Assembly (NCBI GenBank): GCA_023393015.1
Contig: JAEWMY010000044.1
Location: 1-59,231 of the forward strand
DNA length: 59,231 nucleotides
Direction of reading: 5' to 3'
Origin: Spirochaetota bacterium
GTDB taxonomy: Bacteria > Spirochaetota > Spirochaetia > Treponematales > Treponemataceae
The stretch's first letter is position 1. Each line of letters opens with the position of its first letter. The position numbers and the translations under genes were made by a program. The notes below the pieces were generated by a model. That model saw nothing but the letters and a program-made list of their open reading frames with translations. It did not search any database and had not been told where the DNA came from. Positions 42,986 to 52,172 of this stretch are shown piece by piece.

Positions 42986-44041
42986 ATGAGAATCTACCAT
43001 CGCGTTTTTGTCGCGCTCGCGGCGGGGGCACTGACGCTCCTCGCCCTCGGCTTGACCGGTTGCAAGAAAAACGCCGGAAACACGCTCTATCTCTACAACT
43101 GGACGTACTACACGCCCGACTCGGTGATAGAGAAGTTCGAGAAGGAATACGGGGTCAAGGTCGTGTACGACGACTACGCGTCCAACGAGGACATGTACGC
43201 CAAGCTCAAGGCGGGCGGATCGGGATACGACATCGTCATCCCCTCCGGCGACTACGTCTCTATCATGAAAAGCCAGGGGATGCTCGAGAAGATCGATCTC
43301 TCCAAGATCCCGAACGCCAAACACGTCAAGCCGAGCACGCTCGCGAAGGCGACGTACGACCCGAAGATGGAAGTGTCCGTCCCCTACTTCATGGGAGCCG
43401 CGGGCATCGCCGTCAACAAGGACAAGGTTCCCGAGTTCAAGGAAAGCTGGAACATATTCGCCAGGAAGGATCTCGCCGGACGCATGTCCATGATGGACGA
43501 CATGCGCGAGGTTCTCGGCGACGCGCTCGCGTGGCTCGGATACTCGGTCAACACCGCGAACCCCGCCGAGCTCGAGGAGGCCTTCAAGGTCGTAAACGAG
43601 CAGTGGAAACCGAATCTCGTCAAGTTCGACGCGGAGGGATTCGCCAAATCCTTCGCGACCGGGGAGTTCTGGGTCGTCCAGGGCTACGCCGAGGCGATTT
43701 ACGCCGAGGTTCCGCAGGAGATGCACGACAAGGTCGCGTTCTTCATCCCGAAGGACGAGGGAGGCCCGATGTACATCGACAGCTTCTGCATCCCGAAGGG
43801 GTCGAAGAACGCCGAGCTCGCGCACAAGTTCATCGACTTCTTCCTGAGACCCGACATCTACGCCGAGTTCCTCGACTCCTTCGGCTTCCCCGCCACGATT
43901 CACGACGAGGCCGGGTCCCTGCAGAAGGTCACGCCGTATTACGACGCGGATTCGCTCGTCAACTGCGAGCTCAAGGAGGATCTCGGCGAGAATCTGGAGA
44001 TGTACAACCAGGTCTGGCAGAAAATTCGTTTTACAGAATAG
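42986..44041 (+). CDS. potD: Spermidine/putrescine-binding lipoprotein
   Basis: 351 residues with lipobox LTGC (Cys26) and the PotD/PotF pattern LYLYNWTYYTPDSVIEKFEK, YDIVIPSGDYV, VPYFMGAAGIAVN and FIDFFLRPDI. It is the periplasmic substrate receptor for PotABC. AAGGAGG lies 10 nt before the ATG. The polyamine preference cannot be fixed by eye. The promoter of the next gene begins inside its last codons. Confidence 0.93.
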   Translation: MRIYHRVFVALAAGALTLLALGLTGCKKNAGNTLYLYNWTYYTPDSVIEKFEKEYGVKVVYDDYASNEDMYAKLKAGGSGYDIVIPSGDYVSIMKSQGMLEKIDLSKIPNAKHVKPSTLAKATYDPKMEVSVPYFMGAAGIAVNKDKVPEFKESWNIFARKDLAGRMSMMDDMREVLGDALAWLGYSVNTANPAELEEAFKVVNEQWKPNLVKFDAEGFAKSFATGEFWVVQGYAEAIYAEVPQEMHDKVAFFIPKDEGGPMYIDSFCIPKGSKNAELAHKFIDFFLRPDIYAEFLDSFGFPATIHDEAGSLQKVTPYYDADSLVNCELKEDLGENLEMYNQVWQKIRFTE

Positions 44042-44058
44042 TACACGTGGAGTATAAT
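44030..44058 (+). promoter_or_regulatory. Promoter of the PAS-GGDEF-EAL gene
   Basis: TTTACA (44030-44035, within potD), 17-nt spacer, perfect TATAAT (44053-44058). The ATG is 13 nt away, so the leader is only about 7 nt, with no Shine-Dalgarno. Confidence 0.75.
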
Positions 44059-44071
44059 CAGCTACGCAGTT

Positions 44072-45865
44072 ATGAGTATCGAGCACTTTTACCGTACAAT
44101 CCTCGAGACGCTGCCGCAGCTGGTTCTCGTAGCTACGCCAATCACGATCCCGGAAACGGGGAAAAAAGACTATTTAATCGAATACGTTAACCCCGCCTGG
44201 GAACGCGTCAGCGGTTCCCGGGCCGAGGTTATACTCGGGAAGCTTCTCTCCCAGACCATTTACGGCTCGTCCTCGATTCCCTGGGCGGAACTCGGCGAAA
44301 GGACGCTCAGGGAAGGACGCGTTAGCCACCACACCTGCCACAGCGACCTTCTCGACAAATGGCTCGACATCACCATATCACTCCTCGAGCCCGAACACGT
44401 GTGCGTATACATCTCGGACGTGACCGAACTAAAGCAGGGCGAGCTCCGCCTCAAGGAACAGAATCTCAGGCTTTCGTCCCTTTCCGCCGAGCTGGCCTCC
44501 TCCAAGAACAACCTGCGCGTCAAGCTCGAGAAGATCGAAGACCTCAACGCGAACCTCGAGAAGCTCGCGTATTTCGACACCCTCACCGGACTCCCGAACC
44601 GCCTGCGCTTCACCGCGATCCTCGCCGACGAACTCGCGTCGGCGCGACGGGCCGACCGGCACTTCGCGCTCGCGATCCTCGACGTCGACAACCTCAAGCC
44701 GCTCAACGACTCGCGCGGGCACGAGACCGGCGACGAGCTTCTCAGGCAGATGGCGCACAGGCTCGCCGACTTCCGGACCGGGGACATACAGGCGAGCCGT
44801 TTCGGCGGGGACGAGTTCCTTATCGTCATCAACCGGTACGCGCACGACTCGGAACTGCTTTCGCTCCTCGGCGCGATCCAGGAAACGCTGAACGAGCCGT
44901 ACCTCGTCCTCAACTCGGAGGTAAAGATGTCCGTGTCCATCGGCGTGGCGATCTTCCCGGAGGACGGCGACACCGTGCAGAACCTCCTGAAGTACGCCGA
45001 CATCGCGATGACGGACGCGAAGCGACGCGGAAAGAACACGCTCTCGCTGTTCCACTCGGTCATGCAGGACAACCTCCTCGCGCGGCTCAACATGGAGCAG
45101 AGGATGTTCCAGGCGCTCGAGGACGAGCGCTTCCAGCTTTTCTTCCAGCCGCAGTTCGACGCCGAAAGCCGGCAACTCAGGGGCTTCGAGGCGCTCGTCC
45201 GCTGGTTCGACGAGGAACTCGGCTACGTCAACCCCGAGCGCTTCATCCCGATAGCCGAGGAAACGAGGGTCATCATACCGCTCGGCGGATGGATCATGCG
45301 GACGGCGTGCGAGGTGCTCCGACACTGGCAATGCGAGTTCGGCTTCGCCGGTATCATGTCGGTCAACGTATCGCCGGTCCAGCTCAAGCATTCGGGATTC
45401 GTCGAGGACCTGAAGTCCGCGATCGAGGAAACGGGGATTCCGCCCGCCTCCCTCGAGATCGAAATTACCGAAGGAGTGCTCATCGGAAACTTCGACGACT
45501 CGGTCAGGATACTGGAAGAGGTCAAGGACATCGGCGTCGGCATCTCGCTCGACGACTTCGGCACGGGGTACTCGTCCCTAAGCTACCTTCAGTTCCTCCC
45601 GCTCACGACGCTCAAGATCGACAAGTCGTTCATCGCCAACATCAAGAGGGCGAGCAGCGTCGAGTTCGAGATCACGGACGCGATAGTGAACCTCATGAAC
45701 AAGCTCGGGCTCGACACGATAGCCGAGGGGATCGAGACGGACGAACAGCTTGAGATGATCCGCCGGATCAACTGCAAGACCGTCCAGGGATACCTGACCG
45801 GCCGGCCGATGCCTCGCGGCGACTGCGAGCGGCTCATCATGACCGGCGCGTATACGACCGCCTAG
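44072..45865 (+). CDS. Cytoplasmic PAS-GGDEF-EAL cyclic-di-GMP protein
   Basis: 597 residues without membrane segments. A PAS domain (about 5-120: EYVNPAWERVSGSRAEVILG, VYISDVTELKQ) leads through a coiled coil to GGDEF (LTGLPNR, LDVDNLKPLNDSRGHETGDE, RFGGDEF), then EAL (FEALVRWFDEE, EIEITEG, DDFGTGYSSLSYLQ, LKIDKSFI). All catalytic signatures are present except that FEAL/ITEG differ mildly. It follows potD by 30 nt but has its own promoter. The PAS ligand is unknown. It overlaps the convergent nuclease-like gene by 4 bp. Confidence 0.92.
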   Translation: MSIEHFYRTILETLPQLVLVATPITIPETGKKDYLIEYVNPAWERVSGSRAEVILGKLLSQTIYGSSSIPWAELGERTLREGRVSHHTCHSDLLDKWLDITISLLEPEHVCVYISDVTELKQGELRLKEQNLRLSSLSAELASSKNNLRVKLEKIEDLNANLEKLAYFDTLTGLPNRLRFTAILADELASARRADRHFALAILDVDNLKPLNDSRGHETGDELLRQMAHRLADFRTGDIQASRFGGDEFLIVINRYAHDSELLSLLGAIQETLNEPYLVLNSEVKMSVSIGVAIFPEDGDTVQNLLKYADIAMTDAKRRGKNTLSLFHSVMQDNLLARLNMEQRMFQALEDERFQLFFQPQFDAESRQLRGFEALVRWFDEELGYVNPERFIPIAEETRVIIPLGGWIMRTACEVLRHWQCEFGFAGIMSVNVSPVQLKHSGFVEDLKSAIEETGIPPASLEIEITEGVLIGNFDDSVRILEEVKDIGVGISLDDFGTGYSSLSYLQFLPLTTLKIDKSFIANIKRASSVEFEITDAIVNLMNKLGLDTIAEGIETDEQLEMIRRINCKTVQGYLTGRPMPRGDCERLIMTGAYTTA

Positions 45866-46290
45866 TCCCCTTCCGGCACGCGGTACTCGACGTACCGCAC
45901 GCGTCCCGACTCGACCGCGTCCCGCAGGGAGCGTTCGACGGGGGAAAGACGCGACTCGCCGGACTTCACCTCTATGAACACGACCTCTTCCACGGCGCCG
46001 GACGACGCTCCCGAAAACGATACGAAGTCGACGGGCTTGCCGACGAAGCGGACCTCCGTCGGGTCGCCGGGAAAGCCGGGCAGGAAGGGCGCGAGCTGTT
46101 CGGAAAGCTGTCCGCCGAGCACGGCCCGCGAACGCTTGACCGCGTCTCGCCGTTCGGCGTCGAGCCGGGCGCCGAGGGCGCGCTCGGCCCGCAAGGCACC
46201 GATCCTGGCGCCGAGGCGCAGGCCGAGGGCGAGAAATAGCGCGCACGCGAGGGCGGCCAGCACCACGAAGGCGAGGTCGACGTCGTTCAT
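45862..46290 (-). CDS. Membrane-anchored Holliday-junction-resolvase-related nuclease
   Basis: 142 residues. A single N-terminal transmembrane helix (4-28), a charged linker, then a PD-(D/E)XK domain: FPGDPTEVRFVGKPVDFVSF with the catalytic Asp, VVFIEVKSGES with Glu-x-Lys, and LSPVERSLRDAVESGRVRYV. This matches proteins annotated as endonucleases related to archaeal Holliday junction resolvases. The membrane anchor argues against a plain recombination role. It overlaps the M15 peptidase gene by 4 nt. Confidence 0.8.
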   Translation of the reverse strand: MNDVDLAFVVLAALACALFLALGLRLGARIGALRAERALGARLDAERRDAVKRSRAVLGGQLSEQLAPFLPGFPGDPTEVRFVGKPVDFVSFSGASSGAVEEVVFIEVKSGESRLSPVERSLRDAVESGRVRYVEYRVPEGD

Positions 46291-47219
46291 CGGAAATCCT
46301 CCCCCGCGTGGCCCCATCTCTGCAGGGTCAACAGCTCCGGGCGGTACTCGAAATGCATCGTGTCCCAGAGGAGCCATTTGCCGCCCCACACGAAGCCCTC
46401 GTCCTCGAAGGCGGTAATCACCGCTTCGGGAGGGGTCCACCTCCGGTCGGGGGAGATCATCATCCACCGGTCGTTCCAGTAGCTGACCCAGTTCCAGTAG
46501 ATGTTCTTCTTTCCCCAGTTCCTCGGCAGGATGTCGACGGCGATTCCCCAACTGTGGTTGCTTCGGGCCGGGCTGTCGCTGATCTCGCGCCAGTTGTAGC
46601 CCTCGACGCTCGAGACGGACGCGAGGAACCGCTCGACTTCCGCGTCGCTTCCCGCGAGGGCGCGTATCCTCGCCTCGACGCGCTTGAGCGGCGCGACGAT
46701 CGACTCGTGGACCGACACGCGCTTTCCGAGATAGTCGAAACGCGTTATGTGCGCCTCTATCCTCCGTCGCGTCCTTCCGTCGTAGAGGGCGTCGTAAAAG
46801 GCGATGTTGTACGCGGCCGCGTTCTTTCGCCGCTCGGAAAGCGCGCGGGGGGAGAGGCGCGCGACGAGTTCGGGCGGGAACCCCTCGGGGTCGGGAACGG
46901 ACCGCGGATAGAGATAATCCACGTAGGGTCTCCACTTCGCGTAGTCGGCGCGTTCCGCCGCGGGAAGCAGTCTCCCGCGGGCCCAATAGAAGCGCTTGCC
47001 GCCCGCGGTCAGGTACCAGTCGCGCGCCTCGGCGTCGTAGTCGACCCCCGACACGCGGTCGGGATACGATACCAAGAAGGCGCGGAGGACGAGGTGGGCG
47101 TTCTCGACGGGAGGCCGCGCGTCGAGGGGGACGCGGTCGTCCGCGAAGACGGTCGATCCCGGAAGCAGGGCCGCGAGCGATACGCACGCTGAAAGCGCGA
47201 AAACACGGAATCGTCTCAT
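46287..47219 (-). CDS. Exported M15-family D-alanyl-D-alanine carboxypeptidase-like protein
   Basis: 310 residues with a signal peptide (cleavage near VFA-DD). The C-terminal third holds the zinc site of M15 peptidases: SNHSWGIAVDI (His and Asp ligands) and DTMHFEYRPEL (second His with its neighbour). The N-terminal 150 residues are a family-specific lead. It probably trims peptidoglycan stems in the periplasm. Start at 47219, overlapping the upstream NFACT stop by 4 nt. Confidence 0.83.
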   Translation of the reverse strand: MRRFRVFALSACVSLAALLPGSTVFADDRVPLDARPPVENAHLVLRAFLVSYPDRVSGVDYDAEARDWYLTAGGKRFYWARGRLLPAAERADYAKWRPYVDYLYPRSVPDPEGFPPELVARLSPRALSERRKNAAAYNIAFYDALYDGRTRRRIEAHITRFDYLGKRVSVHESIVAPLKRVEARIRALAGSDAEVERFLASVSSVEGYNWREISDSPARSNHSWGIAVDILPRNWGKKNIYWNWVSYWNDRWMMISPDRRWTPPEAVITAFEDEGFVWGGKWLLWDTMHFEYRPELLTLQRWGHAGEDFR

Positions 47220-48718
47220 TCTTCGTCCTTGCAGGCCTCGAGCCTTTTGAGCCGCGCGTCGTCGAGGCTGACGGAAAGGTTCTTCTCGTTCGAGGGCAGG
47301 ACCGTTCCGCGCGGGGCCCCCTTCGCCCGGCGAAGGTGCTTCACCTGCGCGTAATAGAGGTCGGCGTTTCCCGCCTTGCGTCCCTTCGAGTAAAACAGCG
47401 CGAGCGTGCCGGCGTCGAGGAGTATCCCGAGCGGAACCGACTTCCCCGGCCGGTTCTTCACGAACACGTAGCCGCCGGGCCAGTCGCGCGTATGAAGCCA
47501 CAGGTCGGAACCCTTGACGTGCCGCCTGAGAAGCTCGTCGTTTTCCGCCGCCGTCCTGCCGACGAGGATGAGCCAGCCGTCGACGCGAAACACGAGGCCG
47601 GGGTATTTGCGCTTCAGTTGCTGGCGCGGGGTGTTCCGCTTCCTCAGCGCCTTCTGGATGACGAGGGGATTCCGCTCCTCCTCGAGGGAGGCGAGCTCGG
47701 CGGAGAGCGTCTCCATCGTCCGGCGCGTCGAGGCGATGTCGTCCTCGAGATCGGAAAGCCCGGACACCGCCTTGCGATACCGCTCGTAATAGAGGGCGGC
47801 GTTTTCCTGCGGCTTGAGCCGCGGATCCAGGGTGATGAGCGTCGGGACGCCGTCGCGCTCGTAATCCGAGACCTCGACGGAGGGCATGCCGGGTTTGACG
47901 AGATGGAGGTTCGCCGTCAAGAGGTCGCCCTGCTTGCGGTAGAGGTCGGCGTCGAGGAAGGCCGCCCGCTTTTTTTCGAGGCGGGAGAGCGCCGAGTCGA
48001 GGCGGGCCATGCGAAGGGCGTGACGCCTGCGCGCCTCGGAGAGCAGGGCCTCGCGCGACGAAGCCTCCGCGTGCTCGGCGTACCACCGGTCGATCCGCTC
48101 GTTGAAGCTTCCCTCTCCCGGAAGCTCGCGTACGGACCAACGAGAGCCGGCCGGAGCCGCGGACGCGGTACCGGCCGGAACCGAGGACGCGACTCCGGCA
48201 ACGAGGCCAACGGTTCCGGAAGGCCCGTTCGGCGCGGGAGGAGGCGGGAGTTCCCATGTCCCCCCGGACACCTCCCCGCGTTTCGGACGCCTGAAGAAGA
48301 CGTCCAGGATTCCGCCCGTCTCGTCGGTCAGGACGATGTTGGCGGCCCCGCTCCACAGGCGAGCGTAGAGGAAGAGCCGCTCGCCCGCGCGGGAAAGGCT
48401 CACGCGCACGACGCGGTTCGCGTCGGGCTGGTCGACGGCGTCGATCCGGGCGCCGCGGATACGCGAGCGCAGGAACTCCATGAACCTCAGGGGGCGGTCG
48501 TGTTTCGGTATCCTGCGGCGCGTCTCGTGCACGCGGCACGCTCCGGGAGTCAGGCAAAAAAAGACGGTCTTCGGCTCGCCGCCCGACGCCCCCTGCGCGC
48601 CCTTGTAGACGTGAAGGGCGAGCGAATCGAAACCCGGCTGAACGATATCCTGCACGAACGATCCGGGAAGGGCGAGCTCCCGGAGGATGAGATCGATTTC
48701 GGCGCAATTGAGCGACAT
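47216..48718 (-). CDS. rqcH: RqcH/NFACT family ribosome quality-control protein
   Basis: RqcH adds Ala tails to stalled nascent chains on 50S subunits. 500 residues: an NFACT-N domain (ALPGSFVQDIVQPGFDSLAL, FMEFLRSRI, DVFFRRPKRGEVSGG), a Pro/Ala/Gly low-complexity insertion (about 160-200), two coiled-coil arms (LEKKRAAF, LEDDIASTRRTMETLSAEL) and an NFACT-R domain (GSDLWLHTRDWPGGYVFVKN). The shortness compared with B. subtilis RqcH (about 570) lies in the N-terminal half. The -10 box is 8 nt from the ATG, so the mRNA is probably leaderless. Confidence 0.88.
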   Translation of the reverse strand: MSLNCAEIDLILRELALPGSFVQDIVQPGFDSLALHVYKGAQGASGGEPKTVFFCLTPGACRVHETRRRIPKHDRPLRFMEFLRSRIRGARIDAVDQPDANRVVRVSLSRAGERLFLYARLWSGAANIVLTDETGGILDVFFRRPKRGEVSGGTWELPPPPAPNGPSGTVGLVAGVASSVPAGTASAAPAGSRWSVRELPGEGSFNERIDRWYAEHAEASSREALLSEARRRHALRMARLDSALSRLEKKRAAFLDADLYRKQGDLLTANLHLVKPGMPSVEVSDYERDGVPTLITLDPRLKPQENAALYYERYRKAVSGLSDLEDDIASTRRTMETLSAELASLEEERNPLVIQKALRKRNTPRQQLKRKYPGLVFRVDGWLILVGRTAAENDELLRRHVKGSDLWLHTRDWPGGYVFVKNRPGKSVPLGILLDAGTLALFYSKGRKAGNADLYYAQVKHLRRAKGAPRGTVLPSNEKNLSVSLDDARLKRLEACKDEE

Positions 48719-48726
48719 GATTCAAG

Positions 48727-48755
48727 ACTATACCGCAAAAACGCCGGCAGGGCAA
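48727..48755 (-). promoter_or_regulatory. rqcH promoter, -10 box 8 nt from the ATG (leaderless candidate)
   Basis: Minus strand TTGCCC (48755-48750), 17-nt spacer, TATAGT (48732-48727), eight nt, ATG at 48718. No Shine-Dalgarno. Confidence 0.65.
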
Positions 48756-48779
48756 ACGAGTCGGTCCCTCCGTTTCCCG

Positions 48780-48808
48780 TTGAAATATCCCGAGGATTCC
48801 TGCATACT
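48780..48808 (+). promoter_or_regulatory. metF-metH promoter, -10 box 8 nt from the ATG (leaderless candidate)
   Basis: TTGAAA (48780-48785), 17-nt spacer, CATACT (48803-48808), eight nt, ATG at 48817. No Shine-Dalgarno, and no room for a riboswitch in the leader. Confidence 0.6.
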
Positions 48809-48816
48809 GGCTTGCA

Positions 48817-49689
48817 ATGAAGATCAGCGAAATTCTATCCACCAGGCGCCTCACCCTTTCCTTCGAGGTGTTCCCCCCGAAAGAGGCCTCGGGTCTCGAT
48901 TCCGTCATGGCTTGCACCGACGAGCTCGCGCGGCACCAACCGGATTTCGTCAGCGTAACCTACGGGGCCGGCGGCGGAACCTCTGCGAACACCGTGAAGA
49001 TCGCCTCGCATCTGCTCGAGTCGGGAGTCACGCCGATAGCGCACCTGACCTGCCTTTCCTCGACGAAGGCCGAGGTGCACCGCATCGTCGACGAACTCAA
49101 GGCCCGGGGGATAGTCAACGTGCTCGCGCTCCGCGGCGACCGTCCGAAGGATCCGGACTTCGCGCCGCCCGGCGACTACCGGTTCGCCTCCGACCTCGTC
49201 GCGGACGTCAAGTCGCGCGGCGATTTTTGCGTCGGCGGCGCCTGTTACCCCGAGGGGCACCCGGAGAGCGGCAACAAGGACGCGGATCTTGACAACCTCA
49301 AGCGCAAGGTCGACGCGGGCTGCGACTTCCTCACGACCCAGATGTTCTTCGACAACAACATGCTCTACAGTTTCCTTTACCGCGCGCAGGCGAAGGGCGT
49401 CACGGTACCCGTCCTCGCCGGCATCATGCCCGTGACGAACGGCTCCCAGCTCAAGCGCATGGTCTCGCTTTCCAACGCGTACCTTCCCCCGAAATTCCTC
49501 TCGCTCGTCGACCGCTTCGGGGACAAACCCGAGGCGATGAGGCAGGCGGGAATCGCGTACGCGACCGAGCAGATCATCGACCTCGTGGCGAACGGCGTGC
49601 GCGGCATCCACGTATACGCGATGAACAAGAGCGACGTCGTGTCCCGGATCGTCGGCAACGTATCGGACATACTCGCGGAGGCACGATGA
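48817..49689 (+). CDS. metF: 5,10-methylenetetrahydrofolate reductase
   Basis: Makes 5-methyl-THF for methionine synthase. 290 residues, the usual bacterial length. FEVFPPKEASG with the catalytic Glu, FVSVTYGAGGGTS, ALRGDRPKD for FAD, YPEGHPES, FLTTQMFFDN and IMPVTNGSQLKRM. It overlaps metH by 4 nt, so product and user of 5-methyl-THF are co-expressed. Confidence 0.95.
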   Translation: MKISEILSTRRLTLSFEVFPPKEASGLDSVMACTDELARHQPDFVSVTYGAGGGTSANTVKIASHLLESGVTPIAHLTCLSSTKAEVHRIVDELKARGIVNVLALRGDRPKDPDFAPPGDYRFASDLVADVKSRGDFCVGGACYPEGHPESGNKDADLDNLKRKVDAGCDFLTTQMFFDNNMLYSFLYRAQAKGVTVPVLAGIMPVTNGSQLKRMVSLSNAYLPPKFLSLVDRFGDKPEAMRQAGIAYATEQIIDLVANGVRGIHVYAMNKSDVVSRIVGNVSDILAEAR

Positions 49690-52172
49690 AATTCCGGGAG
49701 GCGCTCGCGTCGGGATTCGTCTTTCTCGACGGAAGCATGGGCACGGTCCTGCAGTCGTTCCGTTCGGCCGGGGACGGCCCGACATGGAAGGTTCCCGAAG
49801 AGCTCAACCTGACGAACCCCGACCTCATCTGCCGCGTCCACACCGGATACCTGGACGCGGGCTCGACGGTGATACTGTCGAACACCTTCGGCGCGAACCG
49901 GCTCAAGATGGCCGATGAGGGATACGACGCCTCGGAGATCGTCACGGCGGCCGTAGGCGTCGCGCGAAAGGCCGTGTCGGCGTTCAAGGGCCGGTACGTC
50001 GCGCTCGACATCGGGCCGACGGGGCGACTCCTCGAACCGATGGGAAACTGCACCTTCGACGAGGCCTACGAGGCCTTCGCCGAAACGGCGCGCGCGGGAG
50101 AAAAGGCGGGCGCCGACCTCGTCGTCATCGAGACGATGAGCGACCTCTACGAACTCAAGGCGGCCGTGCTCGCGGTCAGGGAGAACACGAATCTCCCCGT
50201 GATCGCCTCGGCGACCTTTCAGGAAAACAACCGGACGCTCACGGGGGCGGACCCGGAAACCGTCGTGACGACGCTCGAGGGCCTCGGCGTCGACGCGGTC
50301 GGCTTCAACTGCGGTCACGACCTCGCCCACGCACGCGAGCTCGCGGAGGCCTTCGTTCGCGCGGCGAGCGTCCCGGTCATGATGGAACCGAACGCGGGTC
50401 TTCCCGCGATGGAGAACGGGCGCGCCCTGTTCCGCGTCACCGACGCCGAATTCGCCGACGCGCTCGAATACGGCGCGTCAATCGGCGTCCGCGTGCTCGG
50501 CGGCTGTTGCGGAACGACCGCCCGACACATAGCCGCCATGACAGCCCGCGTTTCGCGCCTCGAACCGAAACCCGTCGCGCGAAACGGCGAAACGCGCGTG
50601 ACGTCCTGGGGACGGACGGTCACGATCGGGGACGATCCCGTCATCGTGGGCGAGCGCATAAACCCGACGGGCAAGAAACGTTTCCGGGAAGCCCTGCTCG
50701 CGGGCGACACCGAGTACGTCCTTTCGGAGGCGGACGCCCAGATACGCGCGGGCGCGCACGTCCTCGACGTCAACGTCGGCCTTCCCGGGATCGACGAGGC
50801 GGAAGTCATGCTCGACGCGGTCAAAGCGATCCAGCGCACCTTTCCCGTACCGCTCCAGATCGACTCGAGCGAGAGCGATGTTCTCGAGCGCGCGCTTCGC
50901 TACTACAACGGCAAGCCCCTCGTCAATTCCGTCAACGGCAAGCGCGCGGTCATGGCCGCCGTCTTCCCGATAGTGAAAAAATACGGCGGCGTCCTCGTAG
51001 CGCTCGCGCTCGACGAGGACGGCATACCGCCGACCGCGGAGGGACGGCTCGCCGTCGCGCGGAAGATCGTCGGGACGGCGGAATCCTACGGAATCGACCG
51101 GAAGGACATCGTCGTCGACACCCTCACGCTGACCGTCAGCTCCCAGCAAAGGGAGGCGATGGAAACCGCGCGCGCCCTCTCCCTCGTACGCTCCGAGCTC
51201 GGCGTCAGGACGATACTCGGCGTTTCCAACATATCGTTCGGCCTTCCCCAGCGCGACCTCGTCAACGCGACCTTCCTGACGGCAGCGCTCGCGTCGGGCC
51301 TTTCCGCCTGCATCGTCAACCCGCTTTCCGCGCCGATGATGGGAGCCTATCACGCCTTCCGCGCCGTCGCGGGGTTCGACGAAAACTGTCTGGGCTATAT
51401 CGACCGGTACGCATCGGGTCCGTCGCCATTCGCGGGTCCCGCGGGCGCGTCCGCCGCGGAATCTCCCGCGTCCGGCAAGTCGCCGTCGGGCGGGACGGCG
51501 GCCGGGAACGCCGGCGCGAACGGCTCGAGTGGCGCGAGCGGATCGATCGCAGAAGACGACCTCCGCGCCGTCATAGTCGCGGGACTCCGCGACCGCGCGC
51601 GGGGGGCGGCGGAACTCCTTCTCGCGCGGCTCAAGCCCGTCGAGATAATCGACGGATATATCGTACCGGCCCTCGACGAGGTAGGAAGGGAATACGAAAG
51701 CGGCCGTAAATTCCTGCCCCAACTCCTCATGAGCGCGGATACCGTCTCGAAGGCCTTCGAGGCCATTCGCGAGCGGCTCGCCTCGATCGGAGAGACGGGC
51801 TCGCCCAAGGGAACGATTCTCATGGCGACCGTACACGGCGACATACACGACATCGGGAAGAACATCGTCAAGGCGATGCTCGAGAACTACGGATACGCCG
51901 TGATCGACCTCGGCAAGGACGTGAGCCCCGAGCGCGTCGTGGAAAGGACGCTCGCCGAAAGGCCCGGGATCGTCGGGCTATCGGCCCTCATGACCACGAC
52001 GGTCTCGAGCATGGAAGCGACGATCAAGGCGCTCCGCGCCGCGGGTTACGAGGGAAAGATCATGGTCGGGGGAGCGGTACTTACGCCCGAATACGCGGCG
52101 CGGATCGGCGCGGACCGTTACGCGAAGGACGCGATGGGTTCCGTGGCGATCGCGAGGGAGACCTTTTCATGA
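49686..52172 (+). CDS. metH: Cobalamin-dependent methionine synthase without activation domain
   Basis: 828 residues. The homocysteine module (1-300) has FLDGSMGT, SNTFGANRLK, zinc cysteines in GFNCG and GGCCGT. The folate module (about 310-580) has GERINPTGKKRFREALL and LDVNVGLPGIDE. An Ala/Gly/Ser-rich linker (about 578-620) leads to the B12 cap and a B12-binding domain with ATVHGDIHDIGKNI (DxHxxG). The frame stops after the B12 module, so the SAM-binding reactivation domain of E. coli MetH (1227 residues) is absent and would have to come from another protein. Confidence 0.95.
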   Translation: MKFREALASGFVFLDGSMGTVLQSFRSAGDGPTWKVPEELNLTNPDLICRVHTGYLDAGSTVILSNTFGANRLKMADEGYDASEIVTAAVGVARKAVSAFKGRYVALDIGPTGRLLEPMGNCTFDEAYEAFAETARAGEKAGADLVVIETMSDLYELKAAVLAVRENTNLPVIASATFQENNRTLTGADPETVVTTLEGLGVDAVGFNCGHDLAHARELAEAFVRAASVPVMMEPNAGLPAMENGRALFRVTDAEFADALEYGASIGVRVLGGCCGTTARHIAAMTARVSRLEPKPVARNGETRVTSWGRTVTIGDDPVIVGERINPTGKKRFREALLAGDTEYVLSEADAQIRAGAHVLDVNVGLPGIDEAEVMLDAVKAIQRTFPVPLQIDSSESDVLERALRYYNGKPLVNSVNGKRAVMAAVFPIVKKYGGVLVALALDEDGIPPTAEGRLAVARKIVGTAESYGIDRKDIVVDTLTLTVSSQQREAMETARALSLVRSELGVRTILGVSNISFGLPQRDLVNATFLTAALASGLSACIVNPLSAPMMGAYHAFRAVAGFDENCLGYIDRYASGPSPFAGPAGASAAESPASGKSPSGGTAAGNAGANGSSGASGSIAEDDLRAVIVAGLRDRARGAAELLLARLKPVEIIDGYIVPALDEVGREYESGRKFLPQLLMSADTVSKAFEAIRERLASIGETGSPKGTILMATVHGDIHDIGKNIVKAMLENYGYAVIDLGKDVSPERVVERTLAERPGIVGLSALMTTTVSSMEATIKALRAAGYEGKIMVGGAVLTPEYAARIGADRYAKDAMGSVAIARETFS

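Noticed and set aside
48719..48816. Cobalamin or SAM riboswitch before metF-metH
   Set aside because: The promoter lies 8 nt from the metF start, leaving no leader; no B12-box-like sequence seen.
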